Part shown: positions 1 through 5,394 of the stretch, piece after piece
Numbering within the stretch: position 1 is the stretch's first letter
How the letters are laid out: each line of letters begins with the position of its first letter
Source of the DNA: SZUA-430 sp964647355
Lineage (GTDB): Bacteria; Pseudomonadota; Alphaproteobacteria; Micropepsales; Micropepsaceae
Direction of reading: 5' to 3'
Length of the DNA stretch: 5,394 bases
NCBI GenBank assembly: GCA_964647355.1
Contig: CAZYGK010000190.1
Location: 1-5,394 of the forward strand
Program-made: the position numbers and the translations under genes
The notes under the pieces: generated by a model
Seen by the model: only the letters and a program-made list of their open reading frames with translations
What the model was told of the DNA's origin: nothing
Databases searched by the model: none

Positions 1-288
1 ACGCCGATTTGGGACAAGGCCGAGGCGATGGATACTTCCGCCTATGCGCAGACCGATTATGGACCGGCAATGAAGAAGCTTTCCGAGTTCGTGGCGCGAG
101 GTGCGCGCGACGGGTTGCCTGTCGAGCGCGTGGGCGATCTCGTGCATCACGTGTTGACGACGCGGCGGCCGCGCGTGCGCTATGCACTGGCGCCGAGCCT
201 GCTGTTCGATTGGATCGTGCCGCGCCTGCTGCCGCGACGGATGGTCGACCGGCTGTTCGCGCAGCGCCTGGGGATGCTGACGCGCTAG
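1..288 (+). CDS. Short-chain dehydrogenase/reductase (SDR) family oxidoreductase, C-terminal part (5' end outside window)
   Basis: The reading frame is open from base 1 to a TAG at 286-288 and gives 95 residues. It matches the C-terminal end of classical SDR enzymes, NAD(P)(H)-dependent cytoplasmic oxidoreductases. Residues 1-5 (TPIWD) resemble the segment after the cofactor loop that commonly reads 'T-P-hydrophobic'. A helix around residues 20-40 is followed by VERVGDLVHHVL (41-52), the usual 'eeVA..v..al' helix, and then RRPRVRYALAP (55-65), the 'rPr.rY.vg' motif of many SDRs, with a basic, hydrophobic tail. The Rossmann glycine motif and the Tyr-x3-Lys catalytic pair lie upstream of the window, so the substrate cannot be inferred. 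An in-frame ATG at 28 is internal, because the family match begins before it. The gene converges on the next one, with the two stop codons directly abutting. Confidence 0.8.
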   Translation, partial: TPIWDKAEAMDTSAYAQTDYGPAMKKLSEFVARGARDGLPVERVGDLVHHVLTTRRPRVRYALAPSLLFDWIVPRLLPRRMVDRLFAQRLGMLTR

Positions 289-1695
289 CTACATCGCGAT
301 GCGCTGCTGAACGTCGTCGTCTTCGGAGGCGGCGATCAATGTGTTCAGAAGCTCGTTGGCGTGCTTCAGGTAAGCTTGCACGCGGGCGTGTTTCTCGATG
401 TCGGGCGACTTGAGTTCGGCAGCGGCGGATTCCGCGTAGGAGCTCAGGTAGGCCGATACTGCTTCGAACGCCTTTTTGTGCAACGTCGCCAGTGCGCTCT
501 TTTTCGCGACCGAAGCGGTGTTTGCCAACAGGCAGGTCCAACGTAGCGCCCGATCGAGCTTCATCGGGTCGGGATCGTGGGTCAGATCGGGCTGGCGGTT
601 GCGGCGCATGCTGAAGGGGCTCGCCTTCGTCAGCGGCAGGGCGCTAGCGACTTCGCGCGGGGTCTGCACGAAGAGGCTTTCAAGCGTGCCGTGCGCGAGG
701 TCCTTGATCCGCTGTAGCGCCTGTGCCCATTGCGCGCCGTGGCGGCTGCGCATTTCATGAGACATGCCGCGGGTCAAGCGTTCGAAGCGATAGAACTTCG
801 CGGCCAGCGTGTCGGGGTTGAGCAAGTCGACCTGCGTTGCGGCGATGTCGACGGCCAGGCTCTCGGCATCGGCGGTCAGGACGTCGCCGACGGCGTTGAA
901 ATCGCTCCGGCCGCGCCGGCCCGAGCCTGTTAAGCGCAGCGCCTGCCACGGTTGATCGAGACGCGCGAGCAGAAGCAGTCCCAGGTACGGTACGAGATCG
1001 GCCTTGCGCTCGTTCAGACGTGCGCGGGTCCCTAGGACGTGGTCGACGTGCTCGTCTTTGAGGTTGTCGATCCGCTTGGGCAGCACTTCGCGCAGCGGCA
1101 GCAGATCGTCTTCGGCGGCGAGGACGAAGGCGATTTCTTCTATGTCGATCAGAACGTCTTCGCCGCCAAGCCGCGCGGCGAACTCGTTGCGCGCGGCGCT
1201 GTTTTCGACGGCGTTGGCGGTCGCGATCCGGATGACGTTGACGACGTTGCGGCGAAGGCGCTGCAGAAGCTCGTCCTGCAGTCTCAGGTTTTCGGCGAGC
1301 ACGGCGTCGGCGATTTGCGCCTCAAGTTCGTGGAGTGCCGGGCCCATTGCATCCTTCGCAAGCCAGCGCCACATGACGCGGACGCTGGCGCGGGCGATAC
1401 GGCCGGGTTGCTTGATCTCGCGGTCGTCGACGAGGAAGTCGGCGAACGGTTCGCAGAATAGGCGTTGCGGCGTCGGCGTGCGCAGGGCTTCCTGCTCGGC
1501 CAAGGTCGGGCGCAGTGCGTCCAAAATGAGATCGGCGGGAAAGCCGCGCTCGCCTGCCACGCGCTTGCGCTCGGCGAGCGCTGCGAGCTGCAGGGCGCGC
1601 CTGGGCGGCAGCGACGCGAGAAAGCGGCTCAGTTCGCGTTGTTTGGCGAGCGTCATCATGATGCGGAGGGGCCCCCATTGCCCCACGCGCATCAT
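289..1695 (-). CDS. Uncharacterised protein, predicted mostly alpha-helical (468 aa)
   Basis: I do not recognise this family. The frame is open for 468 codons and ends with TAG at 291-289. The protein is rich in Ala, Leu, Arg and Glu and looks largely helical and soluble: there is no signal peptide, the only strongly hydrophobic run (residues 234-245) is too short for a confident membrane span, and only two cysteines are present (81 and 388). Amphipathic helices are clear at about 118-150 (possible coiled coil, LHELEAQIADAVLAENLRLQ) and 400-455. An acidic Asp/Glu cluster sits near the C-terminus (458-461). A Phe/Tyr/Arg segment at 301-309 and a DPDPMKLDRALRW stretch at 374-386 look like plausible conserved blocks. 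The start is uncertain: ATGs occur at codons 1, 2, 13 and 14, and the later pair (at 1659 and 1656) follows a G-rich stretch that could be a weak ribosome site. The gene lies 53 bp behind the decarboxylase gene on the same strand, so an operon is possible. Several long frames on the opposite strand are GC-driven shadows. Confidence 0.7.
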   Translation of the reverse strand: MMRVGQWGPLRIMMTLAKQRELSRFLASLPPRRALQLAALAERKRVAGERGFPADLILDALRPTLAEQEALRTPTPQRLFCEPFADFLVDDREIKQPGRIARASVRVMWRWLAKDAMGPALHELEAQIADAVLAENLRLQDELLQRLRRNVVNVIRIATANAVENSAARNEFAARLGGEDVLIDIEEIAFVLAAEDDLLPLREVLPKRIDNLKDEHVDHVLGTRARLNERKADLVPYLGLLLLARLDQPWQALRLTGSGRRGRSDFNAVGDVLTADAESLAVDIAATQVDLLNPDTLAAKFYRFERLTRGMSHEMRSRHGAQWAQALQRIKDLAHGTLESLFVQTPREVASALPLTKASPFSMRRNRQPDLTHDPDPMKLDRALRWTCLLANTASVAKKSALATLHKKAFEAVSAYLSSYAESAAAELKSPDIEKHARVQAYLKHANELLNTLIAASEDDDVQQRIAM

Positions 1696-1748
1696 GGCCG
1701 CGCCGTCGTAAAAATTCGGTCAGCCGCAATGGTAAAGGAAGTACTGCT
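1696..1748. other. Short intergenic gap between the decarboxylase and the 468-codon gene
   Basis: This gap of 53 bp separates two minus-strand genes. Read on the minus strand it carries a run of five T (complement of 1710-1714) but no GC-rich stem directly before it, so I do not call a terminator. No hexamer pair with suitable spacing stands out as a promoter. Read-through from the decarboxylase gene into the unknown gene is the simplest view. Confidence 0.4.
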
Positions 1749-2954
1749 TTAGACGCCGATCTCTACAAATGTATCGGGATGGAAGCCGTTGAAGCCGGTT
1801 CTGAGTGCGCAGGAATAGGCGCCCAATTGCTGGAACTCGATCCAGTCGCCGCCAGCGACGGTGTCGGGCAGCTCGATCAGGTAATGCAAGACGTCGAGCG
1901 TGTCGCAGGTGGGGCCGAAGGCTTTGAACGAAGCGATGCGCGACGTCTTTTCGACGATGCGACCGTCGCGCTCCGCATAGACTTTCAGCGGGTATCGGAC
2001 CGGCCAGTTGGGTAGAGCGTATTCGTTCAAGCTGCCGTATATGCCGTCGTTGATGTAGATCGTGTGGTCGCGCCGGAGCGAAACTTGTGTGACGACGGAG
2101 AGACCGTCGGCTACGAGGCCGCGGCCCGGTTCGCAGTAGATGCGGCAATCCTTTGGCAGCTTTAGTGCGGCAATGCCTTCGCGAATGGCAGCGAAGTACT
2201 CGTCGAGAGGCGGGACCGTGACGTTCAGGTAGTAGCCCGGAAAGCCGCCACCGACGTCGAGGGCTGCCAGTTGAACGCCCGACTGCTTGATCGCTTCGCC
2301 GCAGCGCTTTAGCGCGGTTTTGAACGAGCGCGGGTGAAGACACTGAGAGCCGACGTGGAACGTGAGGCCGGGTTTTGCACCAGCGGCTGCGATATCGCGC
2401 AACAGATCCGCGGCGGCGGAAACGCTGGCGCCGAACTTGCTGGCAAGTTCAAGCAGAGCGCCATCCGCCGGTACTTGCAGGCGAACGTAGAGCGTGAGCT
2501 CGCGCGCGGTTGACGGATCGCGGCTTGCGCCGGTTTCGTTGAGGACCGTCGCCAGTTCGTCTTCGCTGTCGAGCGCGAAATCGCGCACGCGGTATTTGCG
2601 AAACGCTTCACCGGCGGCGCCTCGGATACGGACCGGGGCCATGAAGCTCAATTTCGCATCCGGGAAGCGTTCGTGGGCGAGGTGTACTTCCGCAAGCGAG
2701 GCGACATCGAAGTGGCGGATGCCGGAGGCGTAGAGTTGATCCAAAACGGGATGAGCATGGTTGGCCTTCACCGCGTACATGGTCTCGCCCGGGAAGCCTT
2801 CGATGAATGTCTGCACGGCCGAGCGGAAAGCGTTCGGAAATAGTGCGTAGACCGGCAGCGTCGGGCGCAGCTTTTCAATCAAATTCCGTACGCTTGCGAA
2901 GCGCGGTAGCGCTTCAGCGCGAAGGGCCGGCTGCAAGTGTGCGAGATTGGGCAT
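1749..2954 (-). CDS. Fold-type III PLP-dependent decarboxylase, ornithine (or lysine/ornithine) decarboxylase-like
   Basis: This is a cytoplasmic enzyme of the eukaryotic-type ornithine decarboxylase family, which decarboxylates ornithine to putrescine (or lysine to cadaverine). Numbering from the ATG at 2954 (401 aa), the frame shows the PLP Schiff-base lysine K63 in MYAVKAN, the PLP-stacking histidine in FHVGSQ (H200), the phosphate-binding glycines in DVGGGF (233-238), the EPGR motif (275-278), the substrate-binding aspartate in YINDGIYGS (D303), the catalytic Cys-Asp pair in GPTCDTLD (C350, D351), and the tyrosine of the GAYS...FNGF block (Y380). All key residues are present, so the enzyme is probably active. 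The length fits the usual 380-420. The frame stays open upstream to a GTG at 3110 (453 aa), but I prefer 2954: it is the first in-frame ATG, it leaves a normal short N-terminus, and a promoter with its predicted start point lies just upstream (2994-3022). No clear Shine-Dalgarno precedes either start. Substrate preference between ornithine, lysine and related acids cannot be settled by eye. Confidence 0.9.
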   Translation of the reverse strand: MPNLAHLQPALRAEALPRFASVRNLIEKLRPTLPVYALFPNAFRSAVQTFIEGFPGETMYAVKANHAHPVLDQLYASGIRHFDVASLAEVHLAHERFPDAKLSFMAPVRIRGAAGEAFRKYRVRDFALDSEDELATVLNETGASRDPSTARELTLYVRLQVPADGALLELASKFGASVSAAADLLRDIAAAGAKPGLTFHVGSQCLHPRSFKTALKRCGEAIKQSGVQLAALDVGGGFPGYYLNVTVPPLDEYFAAIREGIAALKLPKDCRIYCEPGRGLVADGLSVVTQVSLRRDHTIYINDGIYGSLNEYALPNWPVRYPLKVYAERDGRIVEKTSRIASFKAFGPTCDTLDVLHYLIELPDTVAGGDWIEFQQLGAYSCALRTGFNGFHPDTFVEIGV

Positions 2955-2966
2955 TTGTCTTGGATT

Positions 2967-2992
2967 GTCCGGGGCGCGGAAAACGCCCGGAC
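2967..2992. repeat. Inverted repeat over the predicted decarboxylase transcription start (candidate operator or leader hairpin)
   Basis: GTCCGGG at 2967-2973 is matched perfectly by CCCGGAC at 2986-2992. Two more inner C-G pairs are possible if one G is bulged, leaving a small A-rich loop. The dyad begins directly beside the predicted -10 hexamer (2994-2999), covers the expected start point near 2987, and ends 12 bases before the ATG at 2954. That placement suits a repressor operator. If transcription starts a few bases earlier, it could instead form a 5'-leader hairpin. The role is inferred from position only. Confidence 0.45.
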
Positions 2993-2993
2993 G

Positions 2994-3022
2994 CTGATAG
3001 TTTATGTGCACGAAGCGGTCAA
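2994..3022 (-). promoter_or_regulatory. Candidate sigma70-type promoter for the decarboxylase gene
   Basis: Read on the minus strand, TTGACC (complement of 3017-3022, five of six matches to TTGACA) is followed after exactly 17 bp by TATCAG (complement of 2994-2999, four of six matches to TATAAT). Transcription would start near 2987, giving a leader of roughly 33 nt to the ATG at 2954. If this promoter is real, the longer GTG start at 3110 lies upstream of it and could not be used from this transcript. No experimental support is visible. Confidence 0.5.
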
Positions 3023-3179
3023 TCCGGCGATCCGAAAGTCGATTCAAATGCGCGCGCCAGCGTTGAGCGCTTTGCAACGGACGGGGTGTAGCGTTCGTCA
3101 CATGGGACACGTCGAAGGCGATGTTTGCGTCATCGCGCCACGACGTTGCGGGGGCCTGTTTAGTGAGGCTCGAAATCCG

Positions 3180-4202
3180 ATGCGTACTTTGATCGATTTG
3201 GCCGGTATTGGTTGTTTGACGGCACTTGGCCTTGTTTCCGTCGTGAACGGACCAGAAGCAGCGGCCGGCCTTTTGCCGAAGCCCGGTGCCGTTATGGTTG
3301 GCTTACTCGTCTTCTTTTCCTGCGCCTGCGGGATGATGGTCGCATGCGCGCGCATGGGCAGCGAACGGGCGCAGGCGGATGGGCCCTTGTTCGATGCAGA
3401 GGGTGCCGACCTCGAGCAGCGGATCGCAGAGCGAACGCGGTTGCTGCGCGAGAAGGTGGTCGAGCTCGAGAAGGCGCGTGCTGCGGCCGTCGAGGCGAGC
3501 AAGGCGAAATCGCGGTTCCTCGCCACGATGAGCCACGAACTCAGGACGCCGTTGAACGCGATCCTCGGCTTTTCGGAAGTCATCGAGCGCGAGATGTACG
3601 GTGCGGCCGGCGACAAGCGCTATCCGGAATATGCGCGGCATATTCACGACAGCGGCGCGCACCTTTTGTCGCTGATCCGCGATATCCTTGATCTCTCGAA
3701 GATCGAGGCAGGTAAGATGGAACTGCAGTGCGAGCCGCTCGACATCTCAACGCTGGTCGATGAAGTGCGGCAGTTGTCGAACGCCGACCGTAACCACGCT
3801 CTGCGGGTCGAGCTTGCCGACGGGTTGCCCTCAGTGTTCGCGGATCGCCGTGCGGCGAAGCAGATGCTCCTCAATCTTCTGTCGAATGCGATGAAGTTCA
3901 CGCCGCCGGGGCGCTCGATCGTGGTCAGAGTTTTTGTGCGACGGGACTGCGGTGTCACGATCGCGGTGGCCGATCACGGCATCGGTATCGCGAAGGCGGA
4001 TATCCCAAAGGCGTTAGCTGCCTATGCGCAGGTCGACAATGCGCAGACCCGCCGCTTCGACGGGACCGGCCTCGGCCTACCGATCGTACAAGCGCTGATG
4101 ACGATGCATGGCGGGTCGCTCGAACTCGAAAGCGAAGTGGGTCAGGGCACGACCGTGTCGCTCCACTTTCCGATTGCGGCTCCCGTGGCTGCTGCGGCCT
4201 GA
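3180..4202 (+). CDS. Membrane-anchored sensor histidine kinase (HisKA + HATPase_c)
   Basis: From the ATG at 3180 the protein has 340 residues. Two hydrophobic segments (about 4-22 and 36-57) predict a hairpin anchor in the inner membrane with almost no periplasmic loop. A charged helical linker (about 76-110, likely coiled coil) follows. The HisKA domain carries the H-box with phosphoacceptor H119 in MSHELRTPLNAILGFSE, followed by the DILDLSKIEAGKMEL helix. The ATPase domain shows the N-box (N232, N236 in NLLSNAMKFT), the G1 box DHGIGI (265-270) and the G2 box GTGLGLP (295-301). All residues needed for autophosphorylation are present. There is no PAS, HAMP or receiver domain, so the input signal is unknown and may come from the membrane or from partner proteins. 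The linker between HisKA and ATPase looks a few residues shorter than usual. The frame is open upstream (ATG at 3102 and 2937), but starting at 3180 puts the first membrane segment right at the N-terminus. No response regulator gene is adjacent within the window. Confidence 0.9.
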   Translation: MRTLIDLAGIGCLTALGLVSVVNGPEAAAGLLPKPGAVMVGLLVFFSCACGMMVACARMGSERAQADGPLFDAEGADLEQRIAERTRLLREKVVELEKARAAAVEASKAKSRFLATMSHELRTPLNAILGFSEVIEREMYGAAGDKRYPEYARHIHDSGAHLLSLIRDILDLSKIEAGKMELQCEPLDISTLVDEVRQLSNADRNHALRVELADGLPSVFADRRAAKQMLLNLLSNAMKFTPPGRSIVVRVFVRRDCGVTIAVADHGIGIAKADIPKALAAYAQVDNAQTRRFDGTGLGLPIVQALMTMHGGSLELESEVGQGTTVSLHFPIAAPVAAAA

Positions 4203-4218
4203 CTTATTCCGCAGCAGC
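4188..4218. terminator. Candidate bidirectional terminator hairpin at convergent gene ends
   Basis: GCTGCTGCGG (4188-4197) and CCGCAGCAGC (4209-4218) form a perfect 10-bp GC-rich inverted repeat with an 11-base loop. The loop contains both the TGA of the kinase gene (4200-4202) and the TAA of the DUF934 gene (4206-4204 on the minus strand). The arms encode the Ala-rich tails of both proteins. No T-tract follows on either strand, so it is not a textbook intrinsic terminator. It could still end or protect both transcripts, and its location between two facing genes supports this. Confidence 0.5.
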
Positions 4219-4722
4219 GAGTGCGGCGGGTGCGGAGCGGCGGTGACGCAAGTCTAGAACGCTCCGCACCCGGTCCGATGCCGGCTGGTAGAAGACGGTT
4301 TGTTCGGCCATGGCGGCATGGAAGTCTTCGATGCGGGTGCCGGTGCGAACTTCGAACGCGTCGATGCCCACGCGGCTCATGAACAGCCACTGGTCGCGCA
4401 GGACATCGCCCACCGCACGCAGTTCGCCCGTGTAGCCGATGCGTTGGCGCAATTGGCGGGCCCAGGAGTAGCCGCGTCCGTCCTTGAACTTCGGAAACTC
4501 GAGTTCGATCAGCGCGAAGTGGCGCACGTCGGGCCCCAGCAGTTCGGGCGACTGATCGGAGGTCAGGCGAACGCCCAGCGGCGTGTTGCGCGCGACCAGC
4601 ATGTCGCGTTCGGCTTGGAAGCGCTTCAGAGAGACGACGACCGGGCCCTCCGGCAGCACCTCTTCGTCGGCGATGTGACGATACGTGTTGTCGACGAAGG
4701 CGTTGTCTTTAATGAGCGGCAT
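4204..4722 (-). CDS. DUF934 family protein, accessory to assimilatory sulfite/nitrite reduction
   Basis: This 172-residue protein matches the DUF934 (COG3749) family, a small conserved protein usually encoded directly after a siroheme nitrite/sulfite reductase in proteobacteria. The hallmark block is clear at residues 75-111: E-F-P-K-F-x-D-G-R-G-Y-S, then A-R-x-L-R, then G-Y-x-G-E-L-R-A-x-G-D-V-L-R-D-Q. A further conserved-looking segment, FEVRTG, lies at 123-128. No cofactor-binding motif is evident and no cysteine is present, so the frequent label 'oxidoreductase' is unsupported; the biochemical role is not established as far as I know. The ATG at 4722 overlaps the 3' end of the reductase gene by 14 bp, which implies translational coupling, and a Shine-Dalgarno-like GGGAG (complement of 4730-4734) sits seven bases ahead. 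The C-terminal tail (ALAAAE) is encoded by a hairpin arm shared with the facing kinase gene. Confidence 0.9.
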   Translation of the reverse strand: MPLIKDNAFVDNTYRHIADEEVLPEGPVVVSLKRFQAERDMLVARNTPLGVRLTSDQSPELLGPDVRHFALIELEFPKFKDGRGYSWARQLRQRIGYTGELRAVGDVLRDQWLFMSRVGIDAFEVRTGTRIEDFHAAMAEQTVFYQPASDRVRSVLDLRHRRSAPAALAAAE

Positions 4723-5394
4723 AGAGTTTCTCCCGGAACGGCTGAATGCCGAGGCGGCGATAGGTGTCCAAGAAGCGTTCGCCCGGCTTTCGGGCGGCGA
4801 GATAGGTGTCGATGAGCTTTTCGATGGCGTCGGGTACGTCGGCTTCGCCGAATGCGGGGCCTAAGATCTCGCCCACCGACGCGTCTTCGGCGCCGGAGCC
4901 GCCCAGCGTAATTTGGTAGAATTCGACGCCCTTCTTATCGACGCCCAGAATGCCGATGTGGCCGACGTGATGGTGGCCGCAGGCGTTGATGCAGCCGGAG
5001 ATCTTCAGCTTCAATTCGCCGATGTTGCGCTGGCGGTCGAGGTCGGCGAAGCGCTTCGACACGCTTTGCGCGATATTGATCGAGCGGGCGTTCGCGAGGT
5101 CGCAATAGTCGAGGCCGGGGCAGGCGATGATGTCGCTGATCAGCGCGTGGTTCGCGGTGGCGAGGCCTGCCTTGTCGAGCGCCTGCCAGAGCGTAAAAAG
5201 ATCGCGCTGGCGCACATGGGCGAGCACGAGGTTCTGTTCGTGGCTGACGCGGATTTCGTCGAAGCTCAAGCGTTCCGCTAGATCGGCGACGAGGTCCATT
5301 TGGCCGGCGCTGGCGTCGCCGGGGATGCCGCCGATGGGCTTCAGCGAGATTGTGACGATCGCGTAGCCGGGGACTTTGTGCTTGGCGACGTTCG
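4709..5394 (-). CDS. Siroheme/4Fe-4S nitrite/sulfite reductase, C-terminal part (5' end outside window)
   Basis: The frame is open from the window edge to a TAA at 4711-4709 and shows the last 227 residues. The enzyme family carries out six-electron reduction of sulfite to sulfide or nitrite to ammonia in assimilation, in the cytoplasm. The decisive evidence is the siroheme/iron-sulfur signature: C91 and C97 in CPGLDYC (C-x5-C) and C134 and C138 in CINAC (C-x3-C), counted from the first complete codon. The second pair is embedded in SGCINACGHHHVGHIGILG, typical of the nitrite/sulfite reductase half-domain. VPGYAIVTISLKPIGGIPG near the visible N-terminus is the start of the second ferredoxin-like repeat. 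The downstream overlap with a DUF934 gene favours a CysI-type assimilatory sulfite reductase, but sequence alone does not separate sulfite from nitrite use here. The N-terminal half, including the first substrate-binding repeat, is not visible. Confidence 0.92.
   Translation of the reverse strand, partial: NVAKHKVPGYAIVTISLKPIGGIPGDASAGQMDLVADLAERLSFDEIRVSHEQNLVLAHVRQRDLFTLWQALDKAGLATANHALISDIIACPGLDYCDLANARSINIAQSVSKRFADLDRQRNIGELKLKISGCINACGHHHVGHIGILGVDKKGVEFYQITLGGSGAEDASVGEILGPAFGEADVPDAIEKLIDTYLAARKPGERFLDTYRRLGIQPFREKLYAAH
4730..4734 (-). promoter_or_regulatory. Ribosome-binding site for the DUF934 gene
   Basis: On the minus strand GGGAG stands seven bases before the ATG at 4722, inside the reductase coding sequence. 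It fixes the DUF934 start and supports coupled translation across the 14-bp overlap. Confidence 0.6.

Larger units (their letters stand above)
2955..3179. other. Divergent intergenic region between the decarboxylase and the histidine kinase
   Basis: If the decarboxylase starts at 2954 and the kinase at 3180, this 225-bp stretch is non-coding. It holds the minus-strand promoter and dyad listed separately. For the kinase I find only a weak 'tgagg' ribosome-site match (3164-3168, 11 bases before the ATG) and no convincing promoter. The decarboxylase frame happens to stay open through it as far as 3110, and the kinase frame is open back to 2937. The third-position GC of the decarboxylase frame here is about 60%, which is not decisive for or against coding. 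Confidence 0.45.

Noticed and set aside
1004..1711. Long open frames on the + strand (235 and 140 codons) opposite the 468-codon gene
   Set aside because: Their translations are low-complexity Arg/Ser/Ala- or Val/Asp/Gly-rich, as expected for antisense frames of high-GC coding DNA, and the minus-strand frame is longer and more protein-like.
1660..1720. GGGGCCCC-type palindrome and a T-run near the start of the 468-codon gene, considered as a terminator after the decarboxylase
   Set aside because: The G/C palindrome and the T-run are in the wrong order and too far apart for an intrinsic terminator read on the minus strand.
1720..2343. A 207-codon minus-strand frame overlapping the decarboxylase
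   Set aside because: It is a shifted frame over conserved decarboxylase motifs, with an Arg/His-rich translation typical of a shadow.
3063..3092. TTGAGC followed about 17-18 bp later by GTGTAG/TGTAGC as a + strand promoter for the kinase
   Set aside because: The -10 match is poor, and similar pairs would arise by chance in a region of this size.
2937..3179. Extending the histidine kinase to ATG 3102 or 2937
   Set aside because: The extra residues show no domain, would overlap the decarboxylase promoter region or gene, and would bury the membrane anchor; the start at 3180 gives a normal N-terminal membrane segment.
3098..3616. A 172-codon minus-strand frame opposite the kinase N-terminus
   Set aside because: It lies over the kinase H-box and membrane segments, has a composition typical of antisense, and shows no motif.
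4300..4815. A 171-codon + strand frame across DUF934 and the reductase end, and a similar one at 4913-5281
   Set aside because: Both are antisense to strongly recognisable conserved genes and give no family-like sequence.

Overview
The window looks like ordinary chromosomal DNA from an alphaproteobacterium. The evidence is a moderately high GC content of roughly 60%, dense packing, and three protein types typical of that class: a nitrite/sulfite reductase followed by a DUF934 protein, a HisKA/HATPase histidine kinase with an alphaproteobacterial H-box region, and a fold-type III PLP decarboxylase of the ornithine decarboxylase kind. The order cannot be fixed from this stretch. There are no tRNA or rRNA genes, insertion sequences, CRISPR arrays or phage genes.

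Layout, left to right. The 3' end of a short-chain dehydrogenase/reductase gene enters on the + strand and stops at 288. A minus-strand gene of unknown function (468 codons) begins its stop codon at the very next base and runs back to 1695. Behind it, 53 bp further right and on the same strand, is the decarboxylase gene, whose start lies at 2954 or, less likely, 3110. The two may be co-transcribed, decarboxylase first. A divergent intergenic stretch (about 2955-3179) follows, carrying a good sigma70-like promoter for the decarboxylase and an inverted repeat over its predicted transcription start. A + strand membrane histidine kinase (3180-4202) comes next. It converges on a minus-strand pair, a DUF934 gene (4204-4722) overlapping by 14 bp the 3' part of a siroheme-dependent nitrite/sulfite reductase that leaves the window at 5394.

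Functionally the window holds pieces of three unrelated tasks: polyamine synthesis (decarboxylase, perhaps with the unknown protein), signal sensing (a histidine kinase with no adjacent response regulator in view), and assimilatory sulfur or nitrogen reduction (reductase plus DUF934). I see no coherent new multi-gene system. The points most worth a second look are a perfect 10-bp hairpin whose loop holds both stop codons of the convergent kinase and DUF934 genes, the promoter/dyad arrangement that argues for the shorter decarboxylase start, and the unrecognised 468-codon protein.
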